Assembly: GCF_022048975.1 (NCBI RefSeq)
Contig: NZ_JAKMHX010000025.1
Span: forward strand, 124,001-188,000
Reading direction: 5' to 3'
From: Sporosarcina cyprini
GTDB lineage: Bacteria > Bacillota > Bacilli > Bacillales_A > Planococcaceae
Length of the DNA: 64,000 nt
The position numbers and the translations under genes were made by a program. Below the pieces are notes generated by a model. It was given only the letters and a program-made list of their open reading frames with translations, made no database searches and was not told the origin of the DNA. Shown here piece by piece: positions 18,078 to 26,008 of this stretch (the stretch's first letter is position 1; the number at the start of each line of letters is the position of its first letter).

Positions 18078-18109
18078 CAAAAAGCCCCCAAACCATCAGT
18101 CTGGGGGCA
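18078..18109 (-). terminator. Terminator of the hutG-gltS operon
   Basis: GCCCCCA (18084-18090) pairs with TGGGGGC (18102-18108). On the minus strand the stem is followed by a run of T (A at 18079-18083). It lies just after the gltS stop and separates gltS from the XRE/F1-beta gene. Confidence 0.85.
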
Positions 18110-18139
18110 TTTTCCTTCGTATTCTTGACTCTCAATCAT

Positions 18140-19333
18140 TTATTGAAATAAATTGATGGTCGTAATTATGATTGGCATTGCAAATACGTCAATGAGAAAC
18201 GCGCCAACGATTGGAACCACAAGGTACGCTTTGCGCGAAGGTCCAAACCTTTCGGTAACGGCTGCCATATTAGCCATGGCATTCGGCGTCGCGCCAAGTC
18301 CGTGTCCCGTAAAGCCGGCTACCATAACAGCGGCGTCGTAATTTTTGCCAAGCAGGCGGAATAAAACAAAGATGCCGAACAAGACAATAAAGACAACTTG
18401 TACAAAGACGATGACGAGCAACGGAAGAGCAAGTCCAGCAACTTCCCAGAGCTTGATGCTCATAAGGGCCATGGAGAGGAAAATACCTAACGTAATGTCT
18501 CCGATCAAACCGACGCTCTTCATATGAATAGCCTTTGAATTGACCTTATCGACAATATTCCGCACGATGACGGCTACAAACATTGCGCCGACATAACCCG
18601 GAAGGACAAATCCGGTAGCAGAGGAGAACAGGTCACCTAAATACGTGCCAAGCGCCATACAGAAAGTAATCAGCAAGATTTGCGTGAAGAACGTGTTCGT
18701 TTGAATTTCTGCTTCATCTTTTTCAACAGAGAATTCTCCAGCCACGTCATCTGTTTCTGTTGGTTTCAAATTGTATTTAGAGATGAGAAATTTAACGACA
18801 GGCCCACCAATGAGTCCGCCGGCTACAAGCCCAAATGTCGCGGCCGCGACTCCGATAGAAAGAGCCGAATCGATACCGAGATCTTCTACTGTTTGGCCAA
18901 ACGCAGTGGCAGCGCCATGTCCGCCTTCCATAGAAACAGCCCCTGCCATCATCCCGATGAGCGGGTGAATGTTAAAGAGAGAGGCCATGGAAACGCCGAT
19001 TACGTTTTGCATGAGGGCCAAAAAGCCACAAGCGAGCCAGTAAATGATGAGGAGCTTCCCGCCCAGCTTAACGAGCTTGAAGCTTGCGCCAAGACCGACT
19101 GTCGTGAAGAACGTCAGCATGAAAAGGCTTTGCAGAGATGTATCTAATGAGAACGTAACGAGTCCAGTTGCTTTACAAACGGTAGCGAGAATGGCAAACA
19201 AGAGCCCTCCGACAACAGGAGCCGGTATGCAGAACTTCTGCAGCACGCCGACTTTATTGACCAATAAACGGCCTAATACAAGTAATGCGATCGCTAAGAA
19301 GATGGTCGTCACTTGGTTCAATTCAATTGTCAT
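18140..19333 (-). CDS. gltS: Sodium/glutamate symporter GltS family
   Basis: A 397-residue membrane protein with about 11 helices and two inverted halves, each with a re-entrant Gly-rich loop. Visible marks: PAPVVGGLLFAIL near the N-terminus, SMEGGHGAATAFG in the first half, and VAGFTGHGLGATPNAMANMA in the second. GltS proteins use sodium to carry glutamate. It follows hutG by three bases and shares its terminator, so it is in the same operon. A role in moving glutamate, or its precursor N-formimidoylglutamate, is suggested by that pairing but not shown. Confidence 0.95.
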   Translation of the reverse strand: MTIELNQVTTIFLAIALLVLGRLLVNKVGVLQKFCIPAPVVGGLLFAILATVCKATGLVTFSLDTSLQSLFMLTFFTTVGLGASFKLVKLGGKLLIIYWLACGFLALMQNVIGVSMASLFNIHPLIGMMAGAVSMEGGHGAATAFGQTVEDLGIDSALSIGVAAATFGLVAGGLIGGPVVKFLISKYNLKPTETDDVAGEFSVEKDEAEIQTNTFFTQILLITFCMALGTYLGDLFSSATGFVLPGYVGAMFVAVIVRNIVDKVNSKAIHMKSVGLIGDITLGIFLSMALMSIKLWEVAGLALPLLVIVFVQVVFIVLFGIFVLFRLLGKNYDAAVMVAGFTGHGLGATPNAMANMAAVTERFGPSRKAYLVVPIVGAFLIDVFAMPIIITTINLFQ

Positions 19334-19336
19334 GTA

Positions 19337-20284
19337 TTAATTCCTCCCTAAAAAGGCCATGATGGCTTCATTCACAAAATATGCGCCGAGTTTAACGGTA
19401 CGGTTGTTTTCATCCACGAGCGGGTTGACTTCCGAAATATCGAATGAAAGCGTATTCTTTTTGGAGGTAACAGTACGAATGATGTTACGAACGACAAACG
19501 GATCCAGTCCGAATGGAGAAGGGGCACTGACGCCAGGGGCAAACGCGGCGTTTAATACGTCCGTGCACAATGTCAGCATGACGTAGTCGTGATCTGCTAT
19601 AAATGACTCCAGTGTGCGAATGGTGTCTTCCATTGAGTTGTTCGTCATATCCTCTTCATGCACATACGTGACACCGAGCTGATCTGCTGTATCGAACAGT
19701 TCCTGCGTGTTGCCGTATCGCTGGATACCAAGCACTAAGTAATCGCTATTCTTATCATGCTCCAAAATTTGCTTAAACATCGTTCCGGATGAAGGCTGTT
19801 CTTCATAGGAACGCAAGTCGAAATGCGCATCGATATTAATGATACCGAGTTTCGCTTCGCTTCCAATGAACTTTCTAATTCCGAGATAGTGGCCGTACGC
19901 TGTTTCATGTCCACCGCCCAGAATAATCGGAATCGAACCGTTCGATAGCGCTTCTGCAATAGCATCGCCTAACTGGCCTTGTGCTTCTTCCAAACGTTCA
20001 CCTTCACAAATCACGTTTCCAATGTCCGCTACGCTTTTATTTTCATTCATCCGCCAAGGCAATTTTGCAAGTTCAGCCCTCATGGCATTCGGTCCAGCAG
20101 CTGCACCTAAACGTCCTTTGTTTCGACGAACGCCTTCTTCGCATACAAAGCCGATGAGTGCACATTGTGAATCCGCTTTCTTTACACCTTCAAATTCAAT
20201 GACTTGATGATAACGGAAACTTGCTCTATTCGAATCATGGTCTGTACGTCCTGTCCAGATCGTTTTATCCGCATTGCTTCGCAT
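19337..20284 (-). CDS. hutG: Formimidoylglutamase
   Basis: Manganese hydrolase of the arginase/ureohydrolase family that splits N-formimidoyl-L-glutamate to glutamate and formamide, the last step of this hut route. At 315 residues it has the family length. Metal motifs are GGGHETAYGH, INIDAHFDLR, and TLCTDVLNAAFAPGVSAP. In the last, a Cys stands where arginases have the first Asp of DxD; I believe HutG enzymes commonly show this. The start is an ATG with a modest GGGATGTGA site. It is read with gltS and is divergent from a LysR regulator, away from hutUIH. Confidence 0.93.
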   Translation of the reverse strand: MRSNADKTIWTGRTDHDSNRASFRYHQVIEFEGVKKADSQCALIGFVCEEGVRRNKGRLGAAAGPNAMRAELAKLPWRMNENKSVADIGNVICEGERLEEAQGQLGDAIAEALSNGSIPIILGGGHETAYGHYLGIRKFIGSEAKLGIINIDAHFDLRSYEEQPSSGTMFKQILEHDKNSDYLVLGIQRYGNTQELFDTADQLGVTYVHEEDMTNNSMEDTIRTLESFIADHDYVMLTLCTDVLNAAFAPGVSAPSPFGLDPFVVRNIIRTVTSKKNTLSFDISEVNPLVDENNRTVKLGAYFVNEAIMAFLGRN

Positions 20285-20418
20285 TGTATATTCACATCCC
20301 TTTCAAATGCTGAAAATTCCTTCTTGAGTCAATTATAAATGGAATACTTATAAATACTAATATGCAGTTTCTATGATACGATAGCTTAAAACTATAAATG
20401 GACAGGCGGAAAATCAAA

Positions 20419-21300
20419 ATGGATTTGAAACAGTTAACGTATTTTGTCACAATCGTTGAGCAGAAAAGCTTTTCGAAAGCCGCCAGTGTACTTCATATAT
20501 CCCAGCCATCTCTAAGTAATGCCATCAAAAATCTGGAAGAGGAGGTAGGATTTAAACTGCTGGAGCGCAATACACGGAATATTGGGCTAACAGAATCCGG
20601 CCAATTACTATACGAGAGAGCGCTTCACATTTTGCTCGACATGACTATTTTGGAAAAAGAAATGCAGGAAGCGCGTCTCGTTGGAAAAGGAGAGCTGCGA
20701 TTAGGGATGATTGAGTCAGTGAAACATTGGATTCCAAAAGTTATCCGAAAGTATGAGGGGAAGTTTCCGGATATGAATCTGTTTCTGACAGAAGAGCTAA
20801 GTGGAGAAGATGTAAAACGTTCATTGCGGCAATATAAATCCCATGCGATTATTACCAATCAATTAATCGATGAGGATGATATTCAAACGGTGCCCTTATA
20901 CAAAGAAAAACTCGTACTCGTCGTACATGAGGACCATCCATTGGCTAATAAGGATGCAGTTGAATTGAGTGACTTGCAGGAAGAACCGTTTATCATAACA
21001 AGTGAAGGGTTTCAAACAAGAGAGGATGTTTTGGAGACGTTTACGGCTAAGGGCATCTCTCCCTATATCAAATATGAAGTAGAACGTTTCGAAACAGCAT
21101 TAAGTCTAATCCTCGAAAATCTTGGCGTCTCGCTCATTCCTGAAAATTACTTGGCGGATCGACTTAGCGCGCGGCTGGTCCATAAAGAAATCGTTTCGTC
21201 TTCTTTGGAACGCAAAGTCTATTTAACATACTTGAAGGATCGTTATATGGCACCGGCCATTGAGGCTTTCATTGAAGAAACCATTCTCTTCTTCAGATAA
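20419..21300 (+). CDS. LysR-family transcriptional regulator, probable regulator of hutG-gltS
   Basis: A 293-residue protein beginning MDLKQLTYFVTIVEQKSF; an ATG 21 bases upstream (20398) is in frame, but this start fits the family. The N-terminal winged helix-turn-helix is SFSKAASVLHISQPSLSNAI, followed by a linker helix and a two-lobed effector domain from about residue 90. LysR proteins usually control the divergent neighbour, here hutG-gltS, in response to a small molecule. Formimidoylglutamate or glutamate is a natural candidate. The 130-base intergenic region is AT-rich and contains a repeated TTATAAAT (20333 and 20348). Confidence 0.92.
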   Translation: MDLKQLTYFVTIVEQKSFSKAASVLHISQPSLSNAIKNLEEEVGFKLLERNTRNIGLTESGQLLYERALHILLDMTILEKEMQEARLVGKGELRLGMIESVKHWIPKVIRKYEGKFPDMNLFLTEELSGEDVKRSLRQYKSHAIITNQLIDEDDIQTVPLYKEKLVLVVHEDHPLANKDAVELSDLQEEPFIITSEGFQTREDVLETFTAKGISPYIKYEVERFETALSLILENLGVSLIPENYLADRLSARLVHKEIVSSSLERKVYLTYLKDRYMAPAIEAFIEETILFFR

Positions 21301-21472
21301 TCCCGCGTATGTGATACCTGTAGGCAAACGACATGGTAATAATGCCCCTCTCCCTAGCATTTCAGTATGGTGAACCCATCCAAACTTCGCTATAATAGGT
21401 CAGTGCATCACTTCACAAAACTAGGCGAAGCCGTTGAATAGAGAATGATAGGGTTTAAAGGAGGCTGTAATT

Positions 21473-22870
21473 ATGACTGTTACAATTGGAGAGACATTGG
21501 TCGCAGATGTCCACCGTCTGGATAAGAAGGGGAACGGACAGGCCGTACTTTGGCGGGAGAGCGAGCAGGGCAGCAATCCGAAAAAGCTGAAGCTGACGAT
21601 TCCGCAGACTTTGCCGGGCGAAACGGTACAAGTAATTGTGGACCAGCCGGAAAAGAGAAGACGGAAGGCGTTGCCGGAGAAGATACTCAAGGCGAATCCC
21701 GAACGGGTGGAAGCGCCTTGTCCGCATTTCGAGCTTTGCGGGGGCTGTGTTTGGCAGCATTGGTCGTACGAAGGTCAGCTGAAGCATAAAACGGGACATG
21801 TTCAAGAGGCGCTGGAAAGCGTCGGTTTGGATCCGTCTCTCGTGCAGGACACGATTGGCATGGAGGAACCTTGGCATTATCGCAATAAAATGGAGTTCAC
21901 TTTCTCGCCGGAAGGGGATCTCGGCCTTCATGAGCAAGGAAATTTCCGCAAAATCATTCCGCTTGAAACTTGCCTGATTGCAGGCCGGAATATGGTGGAC
22001 GCTACGATGGAAGTAAGCAAATGGGTGAAAGAGCATCAGCTGAATGGTTACAACAAAGACACACACCAGGGACTGCTTCGTCATTTAATGGTCCGCGAGT
22101 CATTCGCGACAGGCGAGGTCATGCTGGCATTGTTTGCAACAGAATCGCCAGAGGGAGATCTCGCAAAGGCAGCAGAGGATTTGATTGCTAGAATTACGGC
22201 AAACTATCCGAACGTGAAAAGCCTGCTGTGGCTCGTCAACACGGATTGGGCGGATCGTACGCAGTCGGAAGAAACGTTCGTTTTAGCGGGACGGGACTTC
22301 ATTTACGACGAACTTGGCGGCTATCGCTACCGTCTCTGGTTCGATACTTTCTTCCAAACAAATCCGGTACAAGCGCAAAAGCTCGTGGATTTGGCACTCG
22401 AGATGGGCAAGCCGGAGAAGGAAGAAAAGATGATCGACCTGTTTTGCGGAGTCGGAACATTCTCCCTGCCATTTGCTGCGCGCGTCAAGGAGCTCGCCGG
22501 CATTGAAATCGTGGAGACCTCGATTGAATCCGCAAAACGGAATGCACTCGATAACGATTTGCACAACACGACTTTCCTCGCTCGCGACGCACGCCGGGGC
22601 ATCGACGAAGTGCACGAAAGCTGGGGCCTTGCGGATCTCTTGCTCATCGACCCGCCGCGCAGCGGAGCCGGCGGCAAAGTAATGCGCAGAATTGGACGTG
22701 CCCAACCGAAACGGATTGTGTATGTATCATGCAACCCGGATACATTCGCAACAGACGTTGCCGAATTACTGCCGTTTGGCTATACGCTGGAGACTGTGCA
22801 GCCTGTGGATTTATTCCCGCATACGGTGCATGTGGAGTGTGTGGCTTTGCTAGTTTTACAAGAAGGTTGA
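21473..22870 (+). CDS. 23S rRNA (uracil-C5)-methyltransferase, RlmCD type
   Basis: SAM-dependent enzyme of the TrmA/RumA family; in Gram-positives the RlmCD paralogue methylates two uridines of 23S rRNA. The 465 residues show an N-terminal TRAM-like domain, the iron-sulfur cluster motif CPHFELCGGCVWQHW with a later Cys (ETCLIAG), the SAM motif MIDLFCGVGTFSLPFA, LLIDPPRSG, and the catalytic Cys in VYVSCNPDTFATDV. The start has AAAGGAGG at good spacing. Bacillales often have two such paralogues, so the exact target is uncertain. Confidence 0.93.
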   Translation: MTVTIGETLVADVHRLDKKGNGQAVLWRESEQGSNPKKLKLTIPQTLPGETVQVIVDQPEKRRRKALPEKILKANPERVEAPCPHFELCGGCVWQHWSYEGQLKHKTGHVQEALESVGLDPSLVQDTIGMEEPWHYRNKMEFTFSPEGDLGLHEQGNFRKIIPLETCLIAGRNMVDATMEVSKWVKEHQLNGYNKDTHQGLLRHLMVRESFATGEVMLALFATESPEGDLAKAAEDLIARITANYPNVKSLLWLVNTDWADRTQSEETFVLAGRDFIYDELGGYRYRLWFDTFFQTNPVQAQKLVDLALEMGKPEKEEKMIDLFCGVGTFSLPFAARVKELAGIEIVETSIESAKRNALDNDLHNTTFLARDARRGIDEVHESWGLADLLLIDPPRSGAGGKVMRRIGRAQPKRIVYVSCNPDTFATDVAELLPFGYTLETVQPVDLFPHTVHVECVALLVLQEG

Positions 22871-22905
22871 GTGGATTATAATCGCTCAACCATGGCAAAC
22901 TTATA

Positions 22906-23150
22906 TTAAATCTTGATGCTTTTATCTTCGTTGACTTCAATCTTTTCAACGAAGCGTAAAAGAGTCTCTGTAGTCAAAGTTTCGAAAGCCACTGCTTTTT
23001 AAATTGTTCTTTGATGGAGAAAAGTTTACTCGCTGAGTAGCTTTCCTCCATCTTTTTTTGAAGTTGGCTTTTCTCGACTTCTAAATGTAGCAACTTGTCT
23101 TCAATTTTTGCTATTGACTTCGCATAGTTATTCGTATACTGTACGATGCA
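22906..23150 (-). pseudogene. Remnant of a serine site-specific recombinase C-terminus
   Basis: On the minus strand one frame reads a coiled-coil segment (YAKSIAKIEDKLLHLEVEKS continuing to EQFKKQWLSKL) that ends in a stop; a +1 shifted frame then reads LLRFVEKIEVNEDKSIKI and a stop. This order, coiled coil followed by a phrase of the type LxRFVEKIEVxED, is typical of the C-terminus of large serine recombinases. The N-terminal catalytic and DNA-binding parts are absent. It is therefore a frameshifted scar of a lost integrative element. Confidence 0.6.
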
Positions 23151-23168
23151 CTATTTAAATTGTTAGCT

Positions 23169-23708
23169 TTATAATCCGAGTCTGGCACCTACTTCTGCAT
23201 ACTCTATATCTTTTCTTTCTGCATTCCAATTACCGAATGTTTGTCCGTCCCATATCGCTCCTGTTTCAACGAAACCGACAGACGCATACAACTTCCGGGC
23301 GGCTTCGTTTACCATCCAATATGATGTTGAAACTGCATCGGCTTTTCCTTGTGGAAACGACTTTATGTAATCAATAACTTTCATCATTGCTTGTTTGCCA
23401 AATCCTTTGCCTTGATGATTTTTATCAATCATAAAGCGATTAAGTCCATAAGTAGATTTATCTCCATATTTTTCACATAAAAATGCACTTTCCGCCAGTT
23501 CGAAAAATCCAATATCGACATATCCTATGACCTCATCATTGTTGCATATAGCGAAGATCATAGGAGGTTTTTCGTCGTTGAGTATCTTTACATAGGCTTT
23601 AGCCAAACAATATATGCTAGAATCCACATTTCCTTTCTGCTCGTCTGTTATGCTTAACTTCAACACTGCCTCAAAATTATCGTGGGTAATTTTTCTTAAC
23701 TCAATCAT
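23169..23708 (-). CDS. GNAT-family N-acetyltransferase
   Basis: A 179-residue acetyl-CoA-dependent transferase. The N-terminal MIELRKITHDNFEAVLKLSI is of the type seen in spermidine- and RimI-like members; the acetyl-CoA motif A is FMIDKNHQGKGFGKQAMMKV, and a C-terminal AARKLYASVGFVETG closes the fold. The ATG has GGGAAG upstream. It stands next to the recombinase remnant and has no operon partner, so the substrate is unknown; a polyamine or aminoglycoside-like amine is possible. Confidence 0.85.
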   Translation of the reverse strand: MIELRKITHDNFEAVLKLSITDEQKGNVDSSIYCLAKAYVKILNDEKPPMIFAICNNDEVIGYVDIGFFELAESAFLCEKYGDKSTYGLNRFMIDKNHQGKGFGKQAMMKVIDYIKSFPQGKADAVSTSYWMVNEAARKLYASVGFVETGAIWDGQTFGNWNAERKDIEYAEVGARLGL

Positions 23709-23828
23709 TTTTCTTCCCTACTTCCGAAAAAATAAATTCGCTGCATCTGCCCGTAACGCCGTTCCCGTCCCCAAGGGCAAGAGCGTTCCCCGTCCTCCGT
23801 ACCTTAACGACACCAGTATAGTATAAAA

Positions 23829-23951
23829 ACCCAAATGTTTCCACGATATGATGATATAATCATACTGGTTGGTACAGGACTTCGTATTCAGGCACCATTT
23901 GAAATTGAAGAACAGAATGTATAAATAAATTGGCGTTACTAGTATCGCACT
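23829..23951. other. Non-coding gap upstream of the acetyltransferase
   Basis: No gene seen. The adjoining segment 23745-23800 is unusually GC-rich and, on the minus strand, holds two near copies of GACGGGAACG, a kind of motif often found in Bacillales intergenic repeats. An AT-rich promoter for the acetyltransferase probably lies at 23815-23860. Confidence 0.3.
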
Positions 23952-24012
23952 AAAAAAAGCAGGAGCATCCGAGAATTGCTGGTGAATTCTCCGGATTACC
24001 TTCTGCTTTTTT
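23952..24012. terminator. Bidirectional hairpin terminator downstream of hpaB
   Basis: AAAAAAGCAG (starting near 23952) pairs with CTGCTTTTTT (24003-24012), with inner pairing GAGAATT/GAATTCTC. On the minus strand it lies just after the HpaB stop. Confidence 0.75.
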
Positions 24013-24030
24013 AATTACTTCGGCATAGAG

Positions 24031-25479
24031 TCATTTATCATCAAAGTCCAAGAAACGGCTCACTGTCTTTACATATTCACTCTTCGGATACTTCTTATAT
24101 AAATCGCTTGACAATCGAATCGGGTCACCGAAAAAGTACCGTTCGTATTGGGTTTGTCTTGTTCCGAATGAGCTCATCGTCAGATCCCACGCTAATCGAA
24201 AGATTTTAACCCGTTCCTCTGCGGTCTTCGTGGCTCCTTGAAGATATAAATCGAGGTCACTTCGTATGGCCGAATGAAAGGCGTTTTCGGTTGGCAGGTT
24301 AATCATTCCACTTGCACCGATCAGCTGGATAATTTCGGTGAATCGAGGATAGATTTTAGGGAAGATGGTTCCCGCGACTTGAAGCGGGAAAATTTCAGGG
24401 CGCATATACCCCCATTCATCTACCGCTGCATTGTTTTCCGACTTCTCGAGCAAGGCTCTCATGGTTTCGAGGCCCGTGATGATTTCGGACATCTTTTCTT
24501 GGATATGCGGATACTCGCTAATTTTGATTATTTGGATCAAATGTTCAGCAATCCCTAGGATGAACTCTGTTTTTACAATCTGGCGAGTGACAACCTGGTG
24601 CTTGGCAAAAGGATGGAACGAGCTTTGAGTGGGAAACTCTTCAGCTGCTATGGCATTGTTGTAATAAAATACTCTATTCCACGGCACTAAGACATGATCA
24701 AAGACAACTATGGAATCCATCTCCTCAAACCGCGAGCTTAACGGGTGATCAAAGGCAGATGTACCACCTAGGAAGCTGTCCCTGCAAATGAACTTAAGAC
24801 CTTTCGTATTGGAAGGGATTGAAAAAGCGAACGCTTCGTCTTCATTGAATAGAAACTTCCCAACGCTGAATACTAATACCTCATCTGTTAATCCGCCTTG
24901 TGTCGCTAGCAGGCGAGCCCCTTTAATAATGAGTCCTTTTTCATTTTTCTCAATTACTTTTGCAGCGATGGGCTCATCGGTATTTTCCATATAAATCGCT
25001 GAACGATTCACTTGGGGAGAAATGAAGGTGTGAGTAAAGGATAAGTCATTTTCCCGGGCCATTTCATAGAATGCTTGCAGGTGATTTGGGAAACAGTAGT
25101 CTTTATTAATAAAAAAAGAAGCTGAGGAAGCAAAGCTCATTAGCACCGTGTTTAAATAGTCTGGAGTTCTCCCCATAATCCCGCCTGAATACCGAGCCCA
25201 ACGTTCCATCATTTTTCTTCGTTTGAGCAGGTCCTCTTTCGTCTTTGGCTGCAAATAGGAAAGGCCGATGCGTTCTCCGGATTCCGGTGAAATAAAAGTC
25301 ATTTCATCAATAAATCTCGGGTCAAGCTGCATATCATAAAGAGCCGCTTTTGACTGAATCAGTCCCTTGAAAGCAGGATGTTCAGAGACCAGCCCCTCCA
25401 CTTTTTTACCGTCATACCAAATCTCATTATGTAGCTGATTTAATCGGTTTATATAATCTTTCCCGTTGATCGCTCCCAT
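24031..25479 (-). CDS. hpaB: 4-hydroxyphenylacetate 3-hydroxylase family (HpaB-type) monooxygenase
   Basis: FADH2-using oxygenase component, 482 residues. It shows the family layout: N-terminal helices ending MERWARYSGGIMGRTPDYLN, a beta domain with TDEPIAAKVIEKNEKGLIIK and GARLLATQGGLTDEVLVF, and a C-terminal helical bundle ending near GTRQTQYERYFFGDP. The substrate would be a phenol such as 4-hydroxyphenylacetate, but relatives act on chlorophenols, 4-nitrophenol or act as 4-hydroxybutyryl-CoA dehydratase-like enzymes. No flavin reductase (HpaC) or ring-cleavage genes are nearby. GGGGAGTG precedes the ATG. A structured region lies upstream. Confidence 0.88.
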   Translation of the reverse strand: MGAINGKDYINRLNQLHNEIWYDGKKVEGLVSEHPAFKGLIQSKAALYDMQLDPRFIDEMTFISPESGERIGLSYLQPKTKEDLLKRRKMMERWARYSGGIMGRTPDYLNTVLMSFASSASFFINKDYCFPNHLQAFYEMARENDLSFTHTFISPQVNRSAIYMENTDEPIAAKVIEKNEKGLIIKGARLLATQGGLTDEVLVFSVGKFLFNEDEAFAFSIPSNTKGLKFICRDSFLGGTSAFDHPLSSRFEEMDSIVVFDHVLVPWNRVFYYNNAIAAEEFPTQSSFHPFAKHQVVTRQIVKTEFILGIAEHLIQIIKISEYPHIQEKMSEIITGLETMRALLEKSENNAAVDEWGYMRPEIFPLQVAGTIFPKIYPRFTEIIQLIGASGMINLPTENAFHSAIRSDLDLYLQGATKTAEERVKIFRLAWDLTMSSFGTRQTQYERYFFGDPIRLSSDLYKKYPKSEYVKTVSRFLDFDDK

Positions 25480-25563
25480 ATTTCACTCCCCAATTTTAAA
25501 CAAGCGCTCAATCTTTGATAAAATTAATCTATGTATACAGAGCTTGGACATATACCTTTTTCA

Positions 25564-25647
25564 CAAAGCATGGGATCCTGATATAGGAGTCCCGCTTCAT
25601 TTCCGGTCCACTTATACGTAGCTGGACGAAGAGTAGAATCCATGCTT
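25564..25647. other. Structured intergenic element with AAAGCATGG/CCATGCTTT arms
   Basis: AAAGCATGG (25564-25572) is perfectly complementary to CCATGCTTT at 25639-25647, and a second CCATGCTTT occurs at 25702-25710. Inside are GGGATCCT with AGGAGTCCC and GTCCA with TGGAC. Two alternative partners for one arm suggest a possible switch, or a decayed small repeat. No T-run follows. Confidence 0.4.
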
Positions 25648-25737
25648 TATTGACAGACAAATAGAACTTTTTATTTCACCGTAATTTCCAGTAGTAAAGG
25701 ACCATGCTTTTCTGCTACACTATAAAAAAATACTTTA

Positions 25738-25761
25738 AGCCGGTCCTGTGAGGCCGAAAAG
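25738..25761 (+). promoter_or_regulatory. PyrR-binding RNA loop 1 (pyr attenuator)
   Basis: The transcript would contain CCGGUCCUGUGAGGCCG, a 5-bp stem with the hexaloop CUGUGA. It matches the PyrR binding-loop consensus UCCnGnGAGG known from Bacillus pyr leaders. It precedes a terminator and a visible antiterminator. Confidence 0.8.
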
Positions 25762-25811
25762 AGTAGCTGAATAGCCGTGTTGATTTGAATTCGGGATGGT
25801 GGATAGAAGAT

Positions 25812-25886
25812 CGTCTGCTGAGTTCAAATATCGATATCTTGTTTATTCATGCCCTTTTGTCCTTGCAGACGGAAGGGTATTTTATT
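25812..25886 (+). terminator. Leader attenuator: antiterminator and terminator of the PyrR element
   Basis: Terminator stem CCCTTTTGTC (25852-25861) with GACGGAAGGG (25868-25877), loop CTTGCA, then TATTTTATTTT. Upstream CGTCTGC (25812-25818) is complementary to GCAGACG (25865-25871) and would form the competing antiterminator. This is the layout of PyrR-controlled attenuation, where UMP-bound PyrR favours termination. Confidence 0.78.
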
Positions 25887-25916
25887 TTGCCTGAACCTAA
25901 AGGCAGCTCTTTTTAA

Positions 25917-25937
25917 ACCGGTTCTGTGAGGCCGGTA
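25917..25937 (+). promoter_or_regulatory. PyrR-binding RNA loop 2
   Basis: A second copy, ACCGGUUCUGUGAGGCCGG, with a 6-bp stem and the same CUGUGA hexaloop. It is enclosed by CTCTTTTT (25907-25914) and AAAAAGAG (25964-25971). No separate terminator lies between it and the start codon at 26009, so it may act on translation or reinforce the first attenuator. Confidence 0.75.
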
Positions 25938-26008
25938 AGGGGAATTGGATCAATCCATTCTTTCAAAAAGAGGCGCAGTACATCTTGAGGACACTGGAGG
26001 AATACGGA

